DNA from: Paraglaciecola polaris LMG 21857
Lineage (GTDB): Bacteria > Pseudomonadota > Gammaproteobacteria > Enterobacterales > Alteromonadaceae
Reading direction: 5' to 3'
Assembly: GCF_000315055.1 (NCBI RefSeq)
Contig: NZ_BAER01000115.1
Coordinates: 118,710 to 182,709, forward strand
DNA length: 64,000 nucleotides
Position 1 is the first letter of the stretch, and every line of letters begins with the position of its first letter. The notes beneath the pieces were generated by a model. The model was not told where the DNA came from. It made no database searches and worked only from the letters and a program-made list of their open reading frames with translations. Made by a program: the position numbers and the translations under genes. Of the stretch, positions 45,046-55,016 are shown one piece after another.

Positions 45046-46695
45046 TTAACTTGCTACCGGGAATTGATAATCCTCGAAGGTTTTACGCAATGCCAATTTA
45101 TTGAGCTTACCTGTTGCTGTGTGGGGTAATTCATCAACGAATACCACATCATCTGGCATTGACCATTTGTGTAGTTTATCGGTTAGGAATGCTAGTACTT
45201 CTGCGCTTGTGGTTTGTTTATCGCCTTTGCGTACGGCTATCAACAGTGGACGTTCAGTCCATTTCGGATGATAACGACCAATAGCGGCGGCTTCAGCAAT
45301 ACCAGGATGGCTAACGGCTGCATTTTCAATGTCGATTGAGCTGACCCATTCTCCTCCTGATTTAATCACGTCTTTGGTGCGATCGGTAATTTGCATATAC
45401 CCAAGTGGGTTAATCGTGGCCACATCGCCGGTTTCAAACCAACCCATTTCGTCAACCGGACAACCTTCTTCTCCCGGTATTTGCGACATACCATAGTAGC
45501 CGCTAACGACCCAAGGACCACGTACTTTAAGGGCGCCAAAAGCCACGCCGTCCCAAGGTAACTCGTTGTTGTCTTCATCGACAATGCGCATTTCGATGCC
45601 AAATACGCCTCGACCTTGCATGGCTTGTAAGTCAGTTATTTGCTCGTCGGTGTAATCTTCCATACCGGGTTGTAAACCGAAGATAGTACCCAGCGGGCTA
45701 GTTTCCGTCATGCCCCAGCCTTGATAAACCATGGTGTCATAATTATGTTTGAAACGTTCGATGATAGTGCGTGGGCACGCAGCGCCACCAACGGATACCT
45801 TGTGTAGCGTAGGAATTTTCTTAGCGCTTTTATCTAAGTAATCCAACAAAGCTAACCAAATAGTGGGCACCCCAGAACTAAAGGTCACTTGTTCACTTTC
45901 AATTAAGTTTTGCAAGGTTTCGCCGTCACCCATTTTTGGCCCAGGCATGACTAATTTAGTGCCTGTCATGATGGTGCCAAATGGCAAGCCCCACGCATTG
46001 ACATGGAACATAGGAACAACAGGTAAGCACGTTTCACGACTTGATGAGTTGGTGACATCGGGCAGGGCCCCTGCAAATGCATGTAGCAGTGTGGATCGAT
46101 GGCTATACACCACGCCTTTAGGGTTGCCAGTGGTGCCTGATGTATAACACATACCGCTGGCGGTGTTTTCATCGAATTCAGGCCATTCAAATTCGCTCGA
46201 CTTGTCAGCAATAAGCTCTTCGTAACACAACACATTTTCAAGATTAGTTTCTGGCATGTTGGCTTTGTTAGTTAAAACGATAAAGGCTTCAACGTTACTC
46301 AGCTGAGGTGCTAACGCTTCAATTAGCGGCATGACTAACACATCAACAAAGATGAATCTGTCTTCTGCGTGGTTGATAATATAGGTTACTTGCTCAGGGA
46401 ACAGCTTAGGGTTGATGGTGTGGCACACCATACCGCTGCCTGAAATAGCATAATATAGCTCTAGATGACGATAATCATTCCATGCCAGGGTGCCGATACG
46501 ATCGCCAAATTGAGCACCAATAGAATTCAGTGCATTAGCTAGCTGGCGGCTACGAACCGCAAAATCTTTGTAGGTATAACGATGGCGTGGATTGTCTGCT
46601 GTGACCGAGACAATTTCACGCAGGGGGTAGTTCTTTTCGGCGTGCTTTAAAATGTTTGAAATCATCAATTGTGACTTCATCATGAGTGCTTGCAT
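45046..46695 (-). CDS. Medium/long-chain acyl-CoA ligase (AlkK-like, AMP-forming)
   Basis: The protein has 549 residues from ATG 46695; AAGGA lies seven bases upstream, and the longer frame to 46725 is not used. The adenylation motifs are '[20 protein letters not shown]', '[16 protein letters not shown]' and '[20 protein letters not shown]' with '[15 protein letters not shown]', and the catalytic lysine near the end is in '[13 protein letters not shown]'. It activates free fatty acids to acyl-CoA for the beta-oxidation genes nearby. A terminator separates it from the SDR gene upstream, so it may have its own promoter. Confidence 0.93.
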   Translation of the reverse strand: MQALMMKSQLMISNILKHAEKNYPLREIVSVTADNPRHRYTYKDFAVRSRQLANALNSIGAQFGDRIGTLAWNDYRHLELYYAISGSGMVCHTINPKLFPEQVTYIINHAEDRFIFVDVLVMPLIEALAPQLSNVEAFIVLTNKANMPETNLENVLCYEELIADKSSEFEWPEFDENTASGMCYTSGTTGNPKGVVYSHRSTLLHAFAGALPDVTNSSSRETCLPVVPMFHVNAWGLPFGTIMTGTKLVMPGPKMGDGETLQNLIESEQVTFSSGVPTIWLALLDYLDKSAKKIPTLHKVSVGGAACPRTIIERFKHNYDTMVYQGWGMTETSPLGTIFGLQPGMEDYTDEQITDLQAMQGRGVFGIEMRIVDEDNNELPWDGVAFGALKVRGPWVVSGYYGMSQIPGEEGCPVDEMGWFETGDVATINPLGYMQITDRTKDVIKSGGEWVSSIDIENAAVSHPGIAEAAAIGRYHPKWTERPLLIAVRKGDKQTTSAEVLAFLTDKLHKWSMPDDVVFVDELPHTATGKLNKLALRKTFEDYQFPVAS

Positions 46696-46716
46696 TTGCG
46701 GTTCCTTATTCACGTC

Positions 46717-46739
46717 AAAGGGCAATCAGATTGCCCTTT
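46717..46739 (-). terminator. Intercistronic terminator between the SDR and ligase genes
   Basis: AAAGGGCAAT / ATTGCCCTTT (46717-46726, 46730-46739) with loop CAG. It lies just after the SDR gene on the minus strand, but overlaps the longer reading frame of the ligase, which supports the shorter ligase start. Confidence 0.75.
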
Positions 46740-46773
46740 TTAAATCGGTATTTAACGATAATCTATTGGGGTA

Positions 46774-47541
46774 CTACCAAGCGGTAACACCACCATCGAG
46801 AGCAATGGATTGTCCCGTCATATAAGTGTTGCCAGGCGACAGTACTAACAACATGGCATTAACTATTTCTTGTGGTGTTGCCAAGCGTTTCATCGGGCAA
46901 CCCACAGCTAATTGATTAATACCGTCTTGGGAAATTTCACCATCGATATTTAAGATATTAGTCGGCGTGTAAAAAGGGCAAATTGAATTCGCTCGAATAC
47001 CTTTGCGTGCGTATTCAATGGCGGCGGTTTTGGTCAAACCGATAACGGCGTGTTTAGCGGCAGCATAGGCTGCGCCTTTTGGTGCTCCACCAAGACCTGC
47101 AAGAGAGCTCACATTCAAAATGTGGCCGCTGCCTTGTTTTAGCATGACTTCAATTTGATGTTTCATACCGAACATCACGCCTTTTACGTTAACCGCCATT
47201 TGCTTGTCCATGGTCGCTTCGTCAAGAGTGTGCATAGGCGCCATGCTGTGAGCGATACCTGCATTGTTTACACCGATATCAACTCGGCCAAATTTTTCCA
47301 TTGCGCTATCAACCATGGCTTTACAGTCTGCTTCTTTTGACACATCGCAGTGCTGGGCCACAATGCTGTCCGCAAACTCCTTCAGACCATCAACCGTTTC
47401 AGCGAGACCTTTAGGGTCAATGTCACTGATCACAAGTTTACAACCGCGCTCGGCTAAGCCTTTTGATAATAAACGTCCGAAACCACTGCCTGCACCGGTA
47501 ATTAATGCCACTTGTCCGCTAAAATCTAATAATGAATCCAT
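46774..47541 (-). CDS. SDR-family oxidoreductase
   Basis: This classical short-chain dehydrogenase has 255 residues: cofactor motif 'TGAGSGFG' (about 16-23), 'NNAGIAHS', catalytic serine in 'ILNVSSLAGLGG', and Tyr/Lys in 'YAAAKHAVIG'. The aspartate in 'VISDID' favours NAD. It lies 15 bases after the dehalogenase gene in the same direction, so it probably oxidises an alcohol arising from that enzyme or a 3-hydroxyacyl intermediate. The substrate is inferred from context only. Confidence 0.9.
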   Translation of the reverse strand: MDSLLDFSGQVALITGAGSGFGRLLSKGLAERGCKLVISDIDPKGLAETVDGLKEFADSIVAQHCDVSKEADCKAMVDSAMEKFGRVDIGVNNAGIAHSMAPMHTLDEATMDKQMAVNVKGVMFGMKHQIEVMLKQGSGHILNVSSLAGLGGAPKGAAYAAAKHAVIGLTKTAAIEYARKGIRANSICPFYTPTNILNIDGEISQDGINQLAVGCPMKRLATPQEIVNAMLLVLSPGNTYMTGQSIALDGGVTAW

Positions 47542-47556
47542 GTTAAATACTCGCTT

Positions 47557-48477
47557 TTAATGTGTTGAAATGGGGTTGTCGTTAATAAATTGCAGTAATA
47601 CTTTGGCTAACTGCTTAGGTTGATCTTCTTGTAAAAAATGTCCGCCCTGAGTGATCGTGGTATGTGATTGACCTTTTGTTCCTGGGATGAGCTTCTGCAT
47701 TATGCCGTCGCCACCTACCGTAACGGGATCACTATCACTAAAGGCGGTGATAAAGGGTTTTTCAAATTTCTGCAGTACCTGCCATGCTTGGCGATTAGCA
47801 TCGGTTTGCGGATCGTCTGTGCTGATAGGCACCAGTAGAGGAAATTGGCGCACACCCGCTTTATATTCTTCGCTTGGATAAGGAGCGTTGTAACCGTCGA
47901 TCACCTGCTCAGTCAATTCCGTTACGGTTGCCCCCTTAATAATACCCGCCACTGGAAACTCGGGTACTGCTTGGGAAAATGTACGCCATTTCATAAAAGC
48001 GTCACCCGGCGCGTGATCGCCAGTGGGCAACATAGTATTGGCTGCTAATACCCGGGCGAATAACTCAGGATGCTCGGCTACTAAACGTAACCCTAACAAT
48101 CCCCCCCAATCCTGGCATACCAAGGTCACGTGAGATAATGATAGTTGGGTTAAGATATTACGTACCCAATCGAGATGGCGCTGATACGTGTAATCGCCGC
48201 GTTCCGTGGGTTTATCAGAACGACCGAAGCCGATTAAGTCCGGGGCAATAACCCGATAACCTTTATCTGTTAGTGGTTTGATCATATTTCGATACAAATA
48301 ACTCCAAGATGGTTCACCGTGGAGCATCAAGATCACTTCACCATCTTGACTACCTTCGTCGAGGTAATGCATGCGCAATTCGCCCCCTTCGAAATCATCT
48401 ACACTTATGTAGTGAGGCTCGAACGAATAGCCGTTAAGGCCTTCAAAACAGGCGTCCGGGGTGCGTAAATACTGCAT
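47557..48477 (-). CDS. Haloalkane-dehalogenase-like alpha/beta hydrolase (HLD-I type)
   Basis: The protein has 306 residues. The catalytic set fits subfamily I dehalogenases: nucleophile D123 followed by halide-binding W124 in 'CQDWGG', E55 of the oxyanion region in 'HGEPSW', acid D250 in 'FSDSDPVTV', and base H280 in 'TQGGHFLQED'. These enzymes hydrolyse carbon-halogen bonds to alcohols. Related proteins may act on other esters or epoxides, so the substrate is unproven. It is first in the minus arm of the fatty-acid module, immediately downstream of a perfect inverted repeat. Pairing with an alcohol dehydrogenase and acyl-CoA ligase would make a route from haloalkane to acyl-CoA. Confidence 0.88.
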   Translation of the reverse strand: MQYLRTPDACFEGLNGYSFEPHYISVDDFEGGELRMHYLDEGSQDGEVILMLHGEPSWSYLYRNMIKPLTDKGYRVIAPDLIGFGRSDKPTERGDYTYQRHLDWVRNILTQLSLSHVTLVCQDWGGLLGLRLVAEHPELFARVLAANTMLPTGDHAPGDAFMKWRTFSQAVPEFPVAGIIKGATVTELTEQVIDGYNAPYPSEEYKAGVRQFPLLVPISTDDPQTDANRQAWQVLQKFEKPFITAFSDSDPVTVGGDGIMQKLIPGTKGQSHTTITQGGHFLQEDQPKQLAKVLLQFINDNPISTH

Positions 48478-48498
48478 AGTGGCTATCCTAATTTTTAC

Positions 48499-48527
48499 TT
48501 AACAAGGTTATGTAAGTACCTTGTTAA
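48499..48527. promoter_or_regulatory. Operator candidate between the two arms of the fatty-acid module
   Basis: TTAACAAGGT (48499-48508) and ACCTTGTTAA (48518-48527) are perfect 10-bp arms around a 9-base centre, 22 bases upstream of the dehalogenase start. The size suits a TetR-family regulator. The only TetR gene in the window, at 58.5 kb, has a different palindrome beside it. Confidence 0.68.
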
Positions 48528-48740
48528 ACATGTAAATGGGGTATTAGAAAATCATCTGGCCCTTAAAAAGTCAACTCGCCTAAATTAATGCAGAAGTATG
48601 AATTTAATGAATATTAAGCTCCTTGTAAGAATATTCGCGTTATCAGTTAGGATTATTAATCATTATAAAACCAATAAATTTGGATGATTAAGCTGCCTGA
48701 CCTAGTATTCGTTTACTAATTTATCTGGTAAGAGGTGTTT

Positions 48741-50849
48741 ATGAGTCAAGCAGTGGTAGCTGAAGTACAAGGAAATGTTGCGGTTTTGTATATGCAAAAC
48801 CCACCGGTTAATGCGTTATCTCAGTCGGTGCGTGTTGGATTAATTGAAAACATTAAGCAGGCGCTGGACAACGATAACGTACACGCCATTGTCATCTCAT
48901 CTCAACTAGCGCTGTTTTCTGGCGGAGCTGACATCAGCGAATTTTCAGGCGGTAATCTTGAACCGCATCTTCCAAACGTATTAGATGTCATCGAAAATGC
49001 AAGCAAGCCGATTATTGCCGTGCTTAACGGTCCTGCGTTTGGCGGCGGTTTAGAAGTCGCACTTTCGTGTCATTACCGAGTTACGTTCGCGAGTAACAAG
49101 GTTGGTTTACCAGAAGTAAACTTGGGTATTTTACCTGGCGCCGGTGGCACACAACGTCTGCCACGTTTAGCTGGCGTTGCTAAAGCGCTGGATATGATCG
49201 TATCCGGTCGTCCAGAAAAAGCCAGCAAGTTAAGCGGCGTGTTCGACCTAATAGTTGAAGACCCTAGCAATCTATTAAGCGAAGCCATGGCTTTTGTGCA
49301 AAAAGTGATTGCAGATGGTGCAAAAATTCGTAAAACCGCTGATGTAGCGATTGATAAAGCAAGTGCACCGGATGAGTTATTCGCTCAATACCGTCAAGGA
49401 CTTAAAAAACAAGCTCGCGGATTTTTCGCTCCAGAGCGTTGTATTCAAGCCGTTGAAGCCTCAGTTTCATTGCCGTTTGAGCAAGGTTTGGTGCGTGAAG
49501 GTGAGTTGTTTATGGAATGCATGGGTTCAAAAGAAGCCCGGGCACAACAGCATTTCTTTTTTGCTGAACGTGCTGCATCACATGTTAGCGATTACGATAA
49601 ATCTACCCCGGTTCGTGACATTAAACAGGTAGGTATTATAGGTGCTGGCACCATGGGTGGCGGTATCGCCATGAACTTTGCCAATGCAGGTATTCCGGTG
49701 ATCATGCTTGAACTTAAGCAAGAAGCGCTTGATAAAGGCTTAGCACTTATTCGTAAAAACTACGAAAACTCGGCTAAAAAGGGCAAATTGACCCAGCAAG
49801 CTGTTGAAGAGCGTATGGCGTTGTTAACCGGATCGACTGAATACGCTGCGTTGAGTGATGTGGACTTGGTTATCGAAGCGGTATTTGAAAAAATGTCGGT
49901 TAAGAAAGAAGTCTTTGCTGCACTTGATAAAGTTTGTAAGCCAGGTGCCATTTTGGCCTCTAATACGTCAACGTTAGATGTGAACGAAATCGCGGAATCT
50001 ACTTCACGCCCTGAAGATGTCATTGGCCTGCATTTCTTTAGCCCTGCCAACGTGATGAAATTGCTCGAAGTGGTAAAAGCAGATAAAACCTCTGCTGAAG
50101 TCATTAAAACGTCAATGCAGATGGCGAAAAAAATTAACAAAGTAGCTGTGCTGGTTGGCGTATGTTTCGGCTTTGTGGGTAACCGTATGATTGAACCTTA
50201 CGGTCGTGAAGCTGCTCGCTTGATGTTAGAAGGGGCTACGCCACAACAAGTAGATAAAATCATCTACGATTTTGGCTTACCCATGGGTCCATTTACTATG
50301 GGTGACATGGCTGGTTTGGATATCGGTTTCTATGTGCGTGAATCACGTCGTGAGTTCATTGAACATGATCCTAGCTACTGCGTGGTATCTGACCGTTTGG
50401 TTAAGCAAGGTCGTGTGGGTCTTAAGTCAGGCCGTGGCGCGTACATGTATGAACCAGGCAACAGAACGCCAATACCAGATCCTGAAGTCGTTGAAATGGC
50501 GAAAGAAGAAGCTGCGCGCTTAGGTGTTGCGCAACGCGACATCTCTGAACAAGAAATTCTAGAACGTATTATCTTCCCGTTAATCAACGAAGGTGCGTTG
50601 ATTTTAGAAGAAGGTATTGCGGCTAAATCAAGCGACATCGATGTTATCTATGTGTACGGCTATGGCTTCCCAGTTTATCGCGGCGGTCCTATGCAATATG
50701 CCGATGAAATTGGCTTGAAAAAAGTTTACGACGCGATGTGTAAGTATCGTGATGAATTAGGTGAATACGGCGGACATTGGTTTGAACCAGCCCCGTTGTT
50801 GAAAAAGCTCGCTGAGCAAGGCAAACGCTTTGCAGATTTCAAACAGTAA
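48741..50849 (+). CDS. Bifunctional enoyl-CoA hydratase / 3-hydroxyacyl-CoA dehydrogenase
   Basis: The protein has 702 residues from ATG 48741, five bases after AGAGG; the GTG at 48735 lies inside that site. The N-terminal hydratase (1-about 190) keeps both catalytic glutamates ('FGGGLEVALSCHYRV', 'GLPEVNLGILPGAGG'). The dehydrogenase follows, with Rossmann motif 'IGAGTMGGG' near residue 300, 'EAVFEKMSVKKEVF' and the catalytic histidine in 'IGLHFFSPANVMKLLEVV'. It performs the middle two steps of beta-oxidation. The architecture is the FadJ/peroxisomal bifunctional type. It leads the plus-strand operon with thiolase and acyl-CoA dehydrogenase. Confidence 0.94.
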   Translation: MSQAVVAEVQGNVAVLYMQNPPVNALSQSVRVGLIENIKQALDNDNVHAIVISSQLALFSGGADISEFSGGNLEPHLPNVLDVIENASKPIIAVLNGPAFGGGLEVALSCHYRVTFASNKVGLPEVNLGILPGAGGTQRLPRLAGVAKALDMIVSGRPEKASKLSGVFDLIVEDPSNLLSEAMAFVQKVIADGAKIRKTADVAIDKASAPDELFAQYRQGLKKQARGFFAPERCIQAVEASVSLPFEQGLVREGELFMECMGSKEARAQQHFFFAERAASHVSDYDKSTPVRDIKQVGIIGAGTMGGGIAMNFANAGIPVIMLELKQEALDKGLALIRKNYENSAKKGKLTQQAVEERMALLTGSTEYAALSDVDLVIEAVFEKMSVKKEVFAALDKVCKPGAILASNTSTLDVNEIAESTSRPEDVIGLHFFSPANVMKLLEVVKADKTSAEVIKTSMQMAKKINKVAVLVGVCFGFVGNRMIEPYGREAARLMLEGATPQQVDKIIYDFGLPMGPFTMGDMAGLDIGFYVRESRREFIEHDPSYCVVSDRLVKQGRVGLKSGRGAYMYEPGNRTPIPDPEVVEMAKEEAARLGVAQRDISEQEILERIIFPLINEGALILEEGIAAKSSDIDVIYVYGYGFPVYRGGPMQYADEIGLKKVYDAMCKYRDELGEYGGHWFEPAPLLKKLAEQGKRFADFKQ

Positions 50850-50885
50850 CGCCTACTTAACCTATTAAAAAACGAGAGAAAAATT

Positions 50886-52067
50886 ATGAAAGAAGCAGTC
50901 ATAGTATCCACCGCAAGAACTCCCATTGGCCGTGCCTATAAAGGTGCGTTTAACAATCTTGAAGCGCCTAGCTTAGGTGGTCATGCCATTCGCGAAGCAG
51001 TGAAAAAAGCCGGCATTGATCCCGCGTCAGTTGATGATGTGATCATGGGTAGCGCTTTAACTCAAGGTAGTGGCGGCATGAACATCGGTCGTCTAGCGGG
51101 TCTGGCGGGTGGTTTACCGGTTACGGTTTCAGGCATGACACTTGATCGTCAGTGTAGCTCGGGTATGTACGCTATTGCGACAGCCGCTAAGCACATTATT
51201 ACCGACAACGTACCAGTAATGGTAGCGGGTGGCCTTGATCAAATCAGCTTGGTGCAAAACAAATACATGAATACCCATCGCATGGTTGACCCTGCATTGG
51301 CTAAAATGCATAAAAATATCTATATGCCTATGTTGCAAACAGCTGAAGTTGTTGCTGCTCGCTACGGTATTGACCGTGATGCAATGGACGAGTACGCACT
51401 GCAAAGTCAAATGCGTACTGCCGCTGGTCAAGCTGCCGGTAAGTTCGACGATGAAATCGTGCCAGTGACGGCCACTAAAGTCGTTGTTGACCGTGAAACT
51501 AAAGAAGAGAGCTTCCACGAAGTTACTTTGAGCAAAGATGAAGGTAACCGTGCTGAAACGACGCTTGAAGGGTTAAAAAGCCTTAAGCCTGTTATTGAAG
51601 GCGGTGTTATCACAGCCGGTAACGCGAGTCAGTTGTCTGACGGTGCATCAGCCAGTGTGATTATGAGCTCGAAATTGGCTGAGCAACAAAACCTAACGCC
51701 CCTTGGTGCGTATCGTGGTATTGCGGTTGCAGGTTGTGAACCCGATGAAATGGGCATTGGTCCCGTATTCGCTATTCCTAAATTGCTTAAGCAACATGGC
51801 TTAACCATGAACGATATCGGTTTGTGGGAATTAAATGAAGCATTCGCCGTACAAGTAATGTACTGCCGAGATAAGTTGGGCATTCCTGATGAATTGCTTA
51901 ACGTTAATGGCGGTGCTATTTCAATTGGGCATCCTTATGGTATGAGCGGTGCGCGTATGGTCGGTCATGCACTTATCGAAGGTAAACGTCGTGGCGCTAA
52001 ATACGTGGTATGCACCATGTGTATTGGCGGCGGTATGGGCGCAGCTGGTTTATTTGAAGTTTACTAA
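50886..52067 (+). CDS. Acetyl-CoA C-acyltransferase (thiolase)
   Basis: This thiolase has 393 residues, the usual length, and cleaves 3-ketoacyl-CoA with CoA. Nucleophile C90 is in '[10 protein letters not shown]', H349 in '[14 protein letters not shown]' and second cysteine C379 in '[14 protein letters not shown]'. It is 36 bases after the bifunctional enzyme, with GAGAGAAAA upstream of the ATG. It completes the core of a beta-oxidation operon. Confidence 0.94.
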   Translation: MKEAVIVSTARTPIGRAYKGAFNNLEAPSLGGHAIREAVKKAGIDPASVDDVIMGSALTQGSGGMNIGRLAGLAGGLPVTVSGMTLDRQCSSGMYAIATAAKHIITDNVPVMVAGGLDQISLVQNKYMNTHRMVDPALAKMHKNIYMPMLQTAEVVAARYGIDRDAMDEYALQSQMRTAAGQAAGKFDDEIVPVTATKVVVDRETKEESFHEVTLSKDEGNRAETTLEGLKSLKPVIEGGVITAGNASQLSDGASASVIMSSKLAEQQNLTPLGAYRGIAVAGCEPDEMGIGPVFAIPKLLKQHGLTMNDIGLWELNEAFAVQVMYCRDKLGIPDELLNVNGGAISIGHPYGMSGARMVGHALIEGKRRGAKYVVCTMCIGGGMGAAGLFEVY

Positions 52068-52073
52068 ATTTTA

Positions 52074-52093
52074 AGCGCCTCGTATGAGGCGCT
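52074..52093 (+). other. Intercistronic hairpin after the thiolase gene
   Basis: AGCGCCTC / GAGGCGCT with loop GTAT begins six bases after the thiolase stop, with no U-tract. It more likely stabilises or processes the operon mRNA than terminates it. Confidence 0.55.
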
Positions 52094-52114
52094 AAAACGC
52101 AATGAGGTTACACA

Positions 52115-53917
52115 ATGCAAGGTTATAAAGCGCCGCAGAAAGACGCATTATTTGTCATGAACGAGTTACTGGGATTTGAAAAGCATTATGCTGATCTCGG
52201 TTTTGAAGATGCGTCTCCCGATATGGTTGAAGCCATCTTTTCAGAAGCAGCTAAGTTCAGCGAAAACGTACTTGCGCCGATCAATGCCATCGGTGATGAA
52301 GAGGGTTGTACGTGGACAGACTCAGTGGTGACCACACCAACGGGTTTTAAAGAAGCGTATCAACAATATGTTGAGGGCGGATGGCCTTCAATGACTCACC
52401 CAGCTGAATTCGGTGGTCAAGAATTACCTTACTCCCTTTCATCTGCGTTAGGTGAGTGGTTATCGGGCGCAAACCATGCTTGGGCTATGTATCCAGGATT
52501 GAGTCAAGGTTGTATGGCAACGCTTGAAGCCCACGGTACCCCTGAGCAAAAGAAAATGTTTTTGCACAAATTAGTGGCCGGCACATGGACAGGCACTATG
52601 TGCTTGACTGAATCTCACTGTGGTTCAGACCTAGGTATGCTTAAAACCAAGGCTGAAAAGAACGATGATGGCACGTACAGTTTAACCGGCACCAAGATTT
52701 TCATCTCGGCGGGTGAACACGATATGTCAGAAAATATCGTGCATATTGTGATTGCGCGTCTTCCGGGAGCACCAGAAGGAACGAAAGGTATTTCGTTGTT
52801 CGCGGTACCTAAATTTAACGTCAGTGCTGATGGCGAAAACGAAGATCGCAACGCTGTTACCTGTGGCTCTATTGAGCACAAAATGGGTATCAAAGGTTCA
52901 GCGACATGCGTAATCAATTTTGATGGCGCGAAAGGCTACTTAATTGGTACTGAGAATCGTGGTCTAAATTGCATGTTCACCTTTATGAATTCAGCACGTA
53001 TTGGTACTGGCCTTGAAGGGCTAGCATCAAGCGAAACTGCTTTCCAAGGCGCTCTTGCGTACGCAAAAGACCGTTTACAGTTCCGTTCAATGAAGGGCGT
53101 ACAAAACCCTGCTGGCCCAGCTGATCCTATTATCGTGCACCCAGATGTACGTCGTATGTTATTAACCCAAAAAGCATTTGCCGAAGGTAGCCGAGCATTA
53201 GCTATTTATGCGATGAAATTGGTTGATATCACGTTATACAGCAAAGACGAAGCTGACAAACAGTTAAGCGAAGCGAAATTGGCATTCTTAACGCCGATCG
53301 TTAAAGCGTTCTTAACTGAAACTGCGCAAGAATCGACTAGCTACGGCATGCAAGTTTACGGCGGACATGGTTTCATTAAAGAGTGGGGCATGGAGCAATT
53401 GGCTCGAGACACTCGTATTTGTACTATGTACGAAGGTACAACAGGTATTCAAGCTATCGATTTACTGGCGCGTAAAGTGGTCGGTTCGAATGGCAAGTTG
53501 CTGGATGTATTCACCCAAGAAGTACGCGATTATTGCTTAAGTATTCGTGACAAAGGCCAGTTCAATGCATGGTCAAATGCCATCGAAGTGCATTTAGATG
53601 AATGGAAACAACTGACTGTTGATATCACTAAGCGTGCGGCAAATAATCCAGACGAGCTCGGTGCTGCGTCGGTAGATTACTTGATGTATTCAGGTTACGT
53701 CACAGTGGGTTATTTCTGGTTGAAAATGGCTGTTTTAGCACAAGAGAAGCTAGATGCAGGCGTTGATAATCCAGAATTTTATCAAGCGAAGTTACACACG
53801 GCTAAGTTCTACTTTGACCGATTGTTAACGCGCACTCGCTCATTAGTATCTGCAATCGAAACGGGTTCAGATAGCTTAATGAGTATGCCGGTCGATCAAT
53901 TCGACTTAGGCGCTTAA
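52115..53917 (+). CDS. Acyl-CoA dehydrogenase of the long (about 600-residue) class
   Basis: This FAD enzyme has 600 residues and introduces the first double bond of beta-oxidation. The blocks are 'GTMCLTESHCGSDLGMLKTK', 'GTKIFISAGEHDMSENIVHI' and the catalytic 'ICTMYEGTTGIQAIDLLARK', with the YEGT glutamate retained. An extra C-terminal helical domain (about 470-600) is characteristic of the long class that also includes DmdC of DMSP catabolism. The general operon context favours fatty-acyl-CoA rather than methylmercaptopropionyl-CoA, but this cannot be settled by eye. It is third in the plus arm. Confidence 0.93.
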   Translation: MQGYKAPQKDALFVMNELLGFEKHYADLGFEDASPDMVEAIFSEAAKFSENVLAPINAIGDEEGCTWTDSVVTTPTGFKEAYQQYVEGGWPSMTHPAEFGGQELPYSLSSALGEWLSGANHAWAMYPGLSQGCMATLEAHGTPEQKKMFLHKLVAGTWTGTMCLTESHCGSDLGMLKTKAEKNDDGTYSLTGTKIFISAGEHDMSENIVHIVIARLPGAPEGTKGISLFAVPKFNVSADGENEDRNAVTCGSIEHKMGIKGSATCVINFDGAKGYLIGTENRGLNCMFTFMNSARIGTGLEGLASSETAFQGALAYAKDRLQFRSMKGVQNPAGPADPIIVHPDVRRMLLTQKAFAEGSRALAIYAMKLVDITLYSKDEADKQLSEAKLAFLTPIVKAFLTETAQESTSYGMQVYGGHGFIKEWGMEQLARDTRICTMYEGTTGIQAIDLLARKVVGSNGKLLDVFTQEVRDYCLSIRDKGQFNAWSNAIEVHLDEWKQLTVDITKRAANNPDELGAASVDYLMYSGYVTVGYFWLKMAVLAQEKLDAGVDNPEFYQAKLHTAKFYFDRLLTRTRSLVSAIETGSDSLMSMPVDQFDLGA

Positions 53918-53943
53918 TACCTCACTTATTCATAGGAATAAGT

Positions 53944-53980
53944 AAAGGCGAACCTTTTCTTTAGGAAAGTGTTCGCCTTT
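53944..53980 (+). terminator. Terminator of the beta-oxidation operon
   Basis: AAAGGCGAAC (53944-53953) pairs with GTTCGCCTTT (53971-53980), with further inner pairing and a following T-run. It lies 26 bases past the dehydrogenase stop. Confidence 0.85.
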
Positions 53981-53999
53981 TTTATTAAAGGGATAAATT

Positions 54000-54899
54000 A
54001 TGCCTATAAGCCATCATTACGCTGATATCAACGGCGTATCATTGCATTACGTAGAAGCTGCGTGTCATCAGCCGAAAAACAATACGCAAACCCTAATTTT
54101 CTTACACGGTTTTCCCGAATATTGGGGGACTTGGCAGGCGCAAATAGCGCACTTTCGCGAGCATTATCGTGTCATAGTGCCGGATCTCATGGGTTACAAT
54201 TTAAGTGATAAACCTGAATCACAAGAAGCTTATAGCGTACCCAATCTTATCGCCTTGTATGCACAGTTCGTTGCAACGATAAGCCCAAATGCACCAGTGA
54301 ACCTCATTGCACATGATTGGGGTGGGGCGATAGCTTGGCCTTTAGCGGCGTTTCATCCGCAACTTTTCAATAAGTTAGTTATTTTGAATGCCGCTCACCC
54401 GAGTACGTTTACTCGGGAGATGGCAACGAATCCCCAGCAACGTCAAAAAAGTGCCTACATTCACCAACTAGTTGCCGATGACGGGGTGGAGTTTGTACAA
54501 AACAATGACTTTGCCATGCTCAAAGAGATGCTATTTTCAGGTATGCACGATACTCAGTTTAGCGAGCGTCAACAGGCCGAATATGTGCGCGCATGGAAGC
54601 AACCCGGGGCTGTTAATGGCATGCTGCAATATTATCGCGCTATGCCGCAATTACCCCCTGAGGATCGACAAAACGCTACAAAGGCATACAGTTTAAAAAT
54701 CCCTAATATTCGTATCGCTACGCCCACATTAGTCCTATGGGGTGAGCAAGATGAGGCGTTTGTAACCGGCATTTTAGAAGGGATTGAACAGTATGTACCT
54801 GATTGCCGAATACAACGTTTTAGTGATGCGACGCATTGGTTACACCACGAAAAACCAAATGAAGTAAATGCTAGCATTGCGCAATTTTTAGCCGAATAA
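54000..54899 (+). CDS. Alpha/beta hydrolase, epoxide-hydrolase-like
   Basis: The protein has 299 residues. The oxyanion motif 'FLHGFPEYWGTWQAQ' and nucleophile aspartate in 'LIAHDWGGAIAWPL' are typical of soluble epoxide hydrolases and related dehalogenases. The acid is in 'LWGEQDEAF' and the histidine in 'DATHWLHHEKP'. The HGFPE version and WxxTW context favour an epoxide hydrolase over a dehalogenase. It follows the operon terminator closely, so it is probably a separate transcript. The substrate is unknown. Confidence 0.88.
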   Translation: MPISHHYADINGVSLHYVEAACHQPKNNTQTLIFLHGFPEYWGTWQAQIAHFREHYRVIVPDLMGYNLSDKPESQEAYSVPNLIALYAQFVATISPNAPVNLIAHDWGGAIAWPLAAFHPQLFNKLVILNAAHPSTFTREMATNPQQRQKSAYIHQLVADDGVEFVQNNDFAMLKEMLFSGMHDTQFSERQQAEYVRAWKQPGAVNGMLQYYRAMPQLPPEDRQNATKAYSLKIPNIRIATPTLVLWGEQDEAFVTGILEGIEQYVPDCRIQRFSDATHWLHHEKPNEVNASIAQFLAE

Positions 54900-55016
54900 A
54901 TGGGGTTATTGTGCTTTGCTAATTAGCGTGCTTTTTTATTAAATATACCCTCCTTACAGGACTATTTGCGCAGACCTGTTGTAGCCCGTTCGAAGCTCAA
55001 CAGGTTTCTATCTGGA

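Noticed and set aside
52115..53917. Assignment as DmdC (DMSP catabolism)
   Set aside because: Length and architecture fit, but the long acyl-CoA dehydrogenase class is broad and no other dmd gene is nearby. The beta-oxidation context argues for fatty-acyl-CoA.
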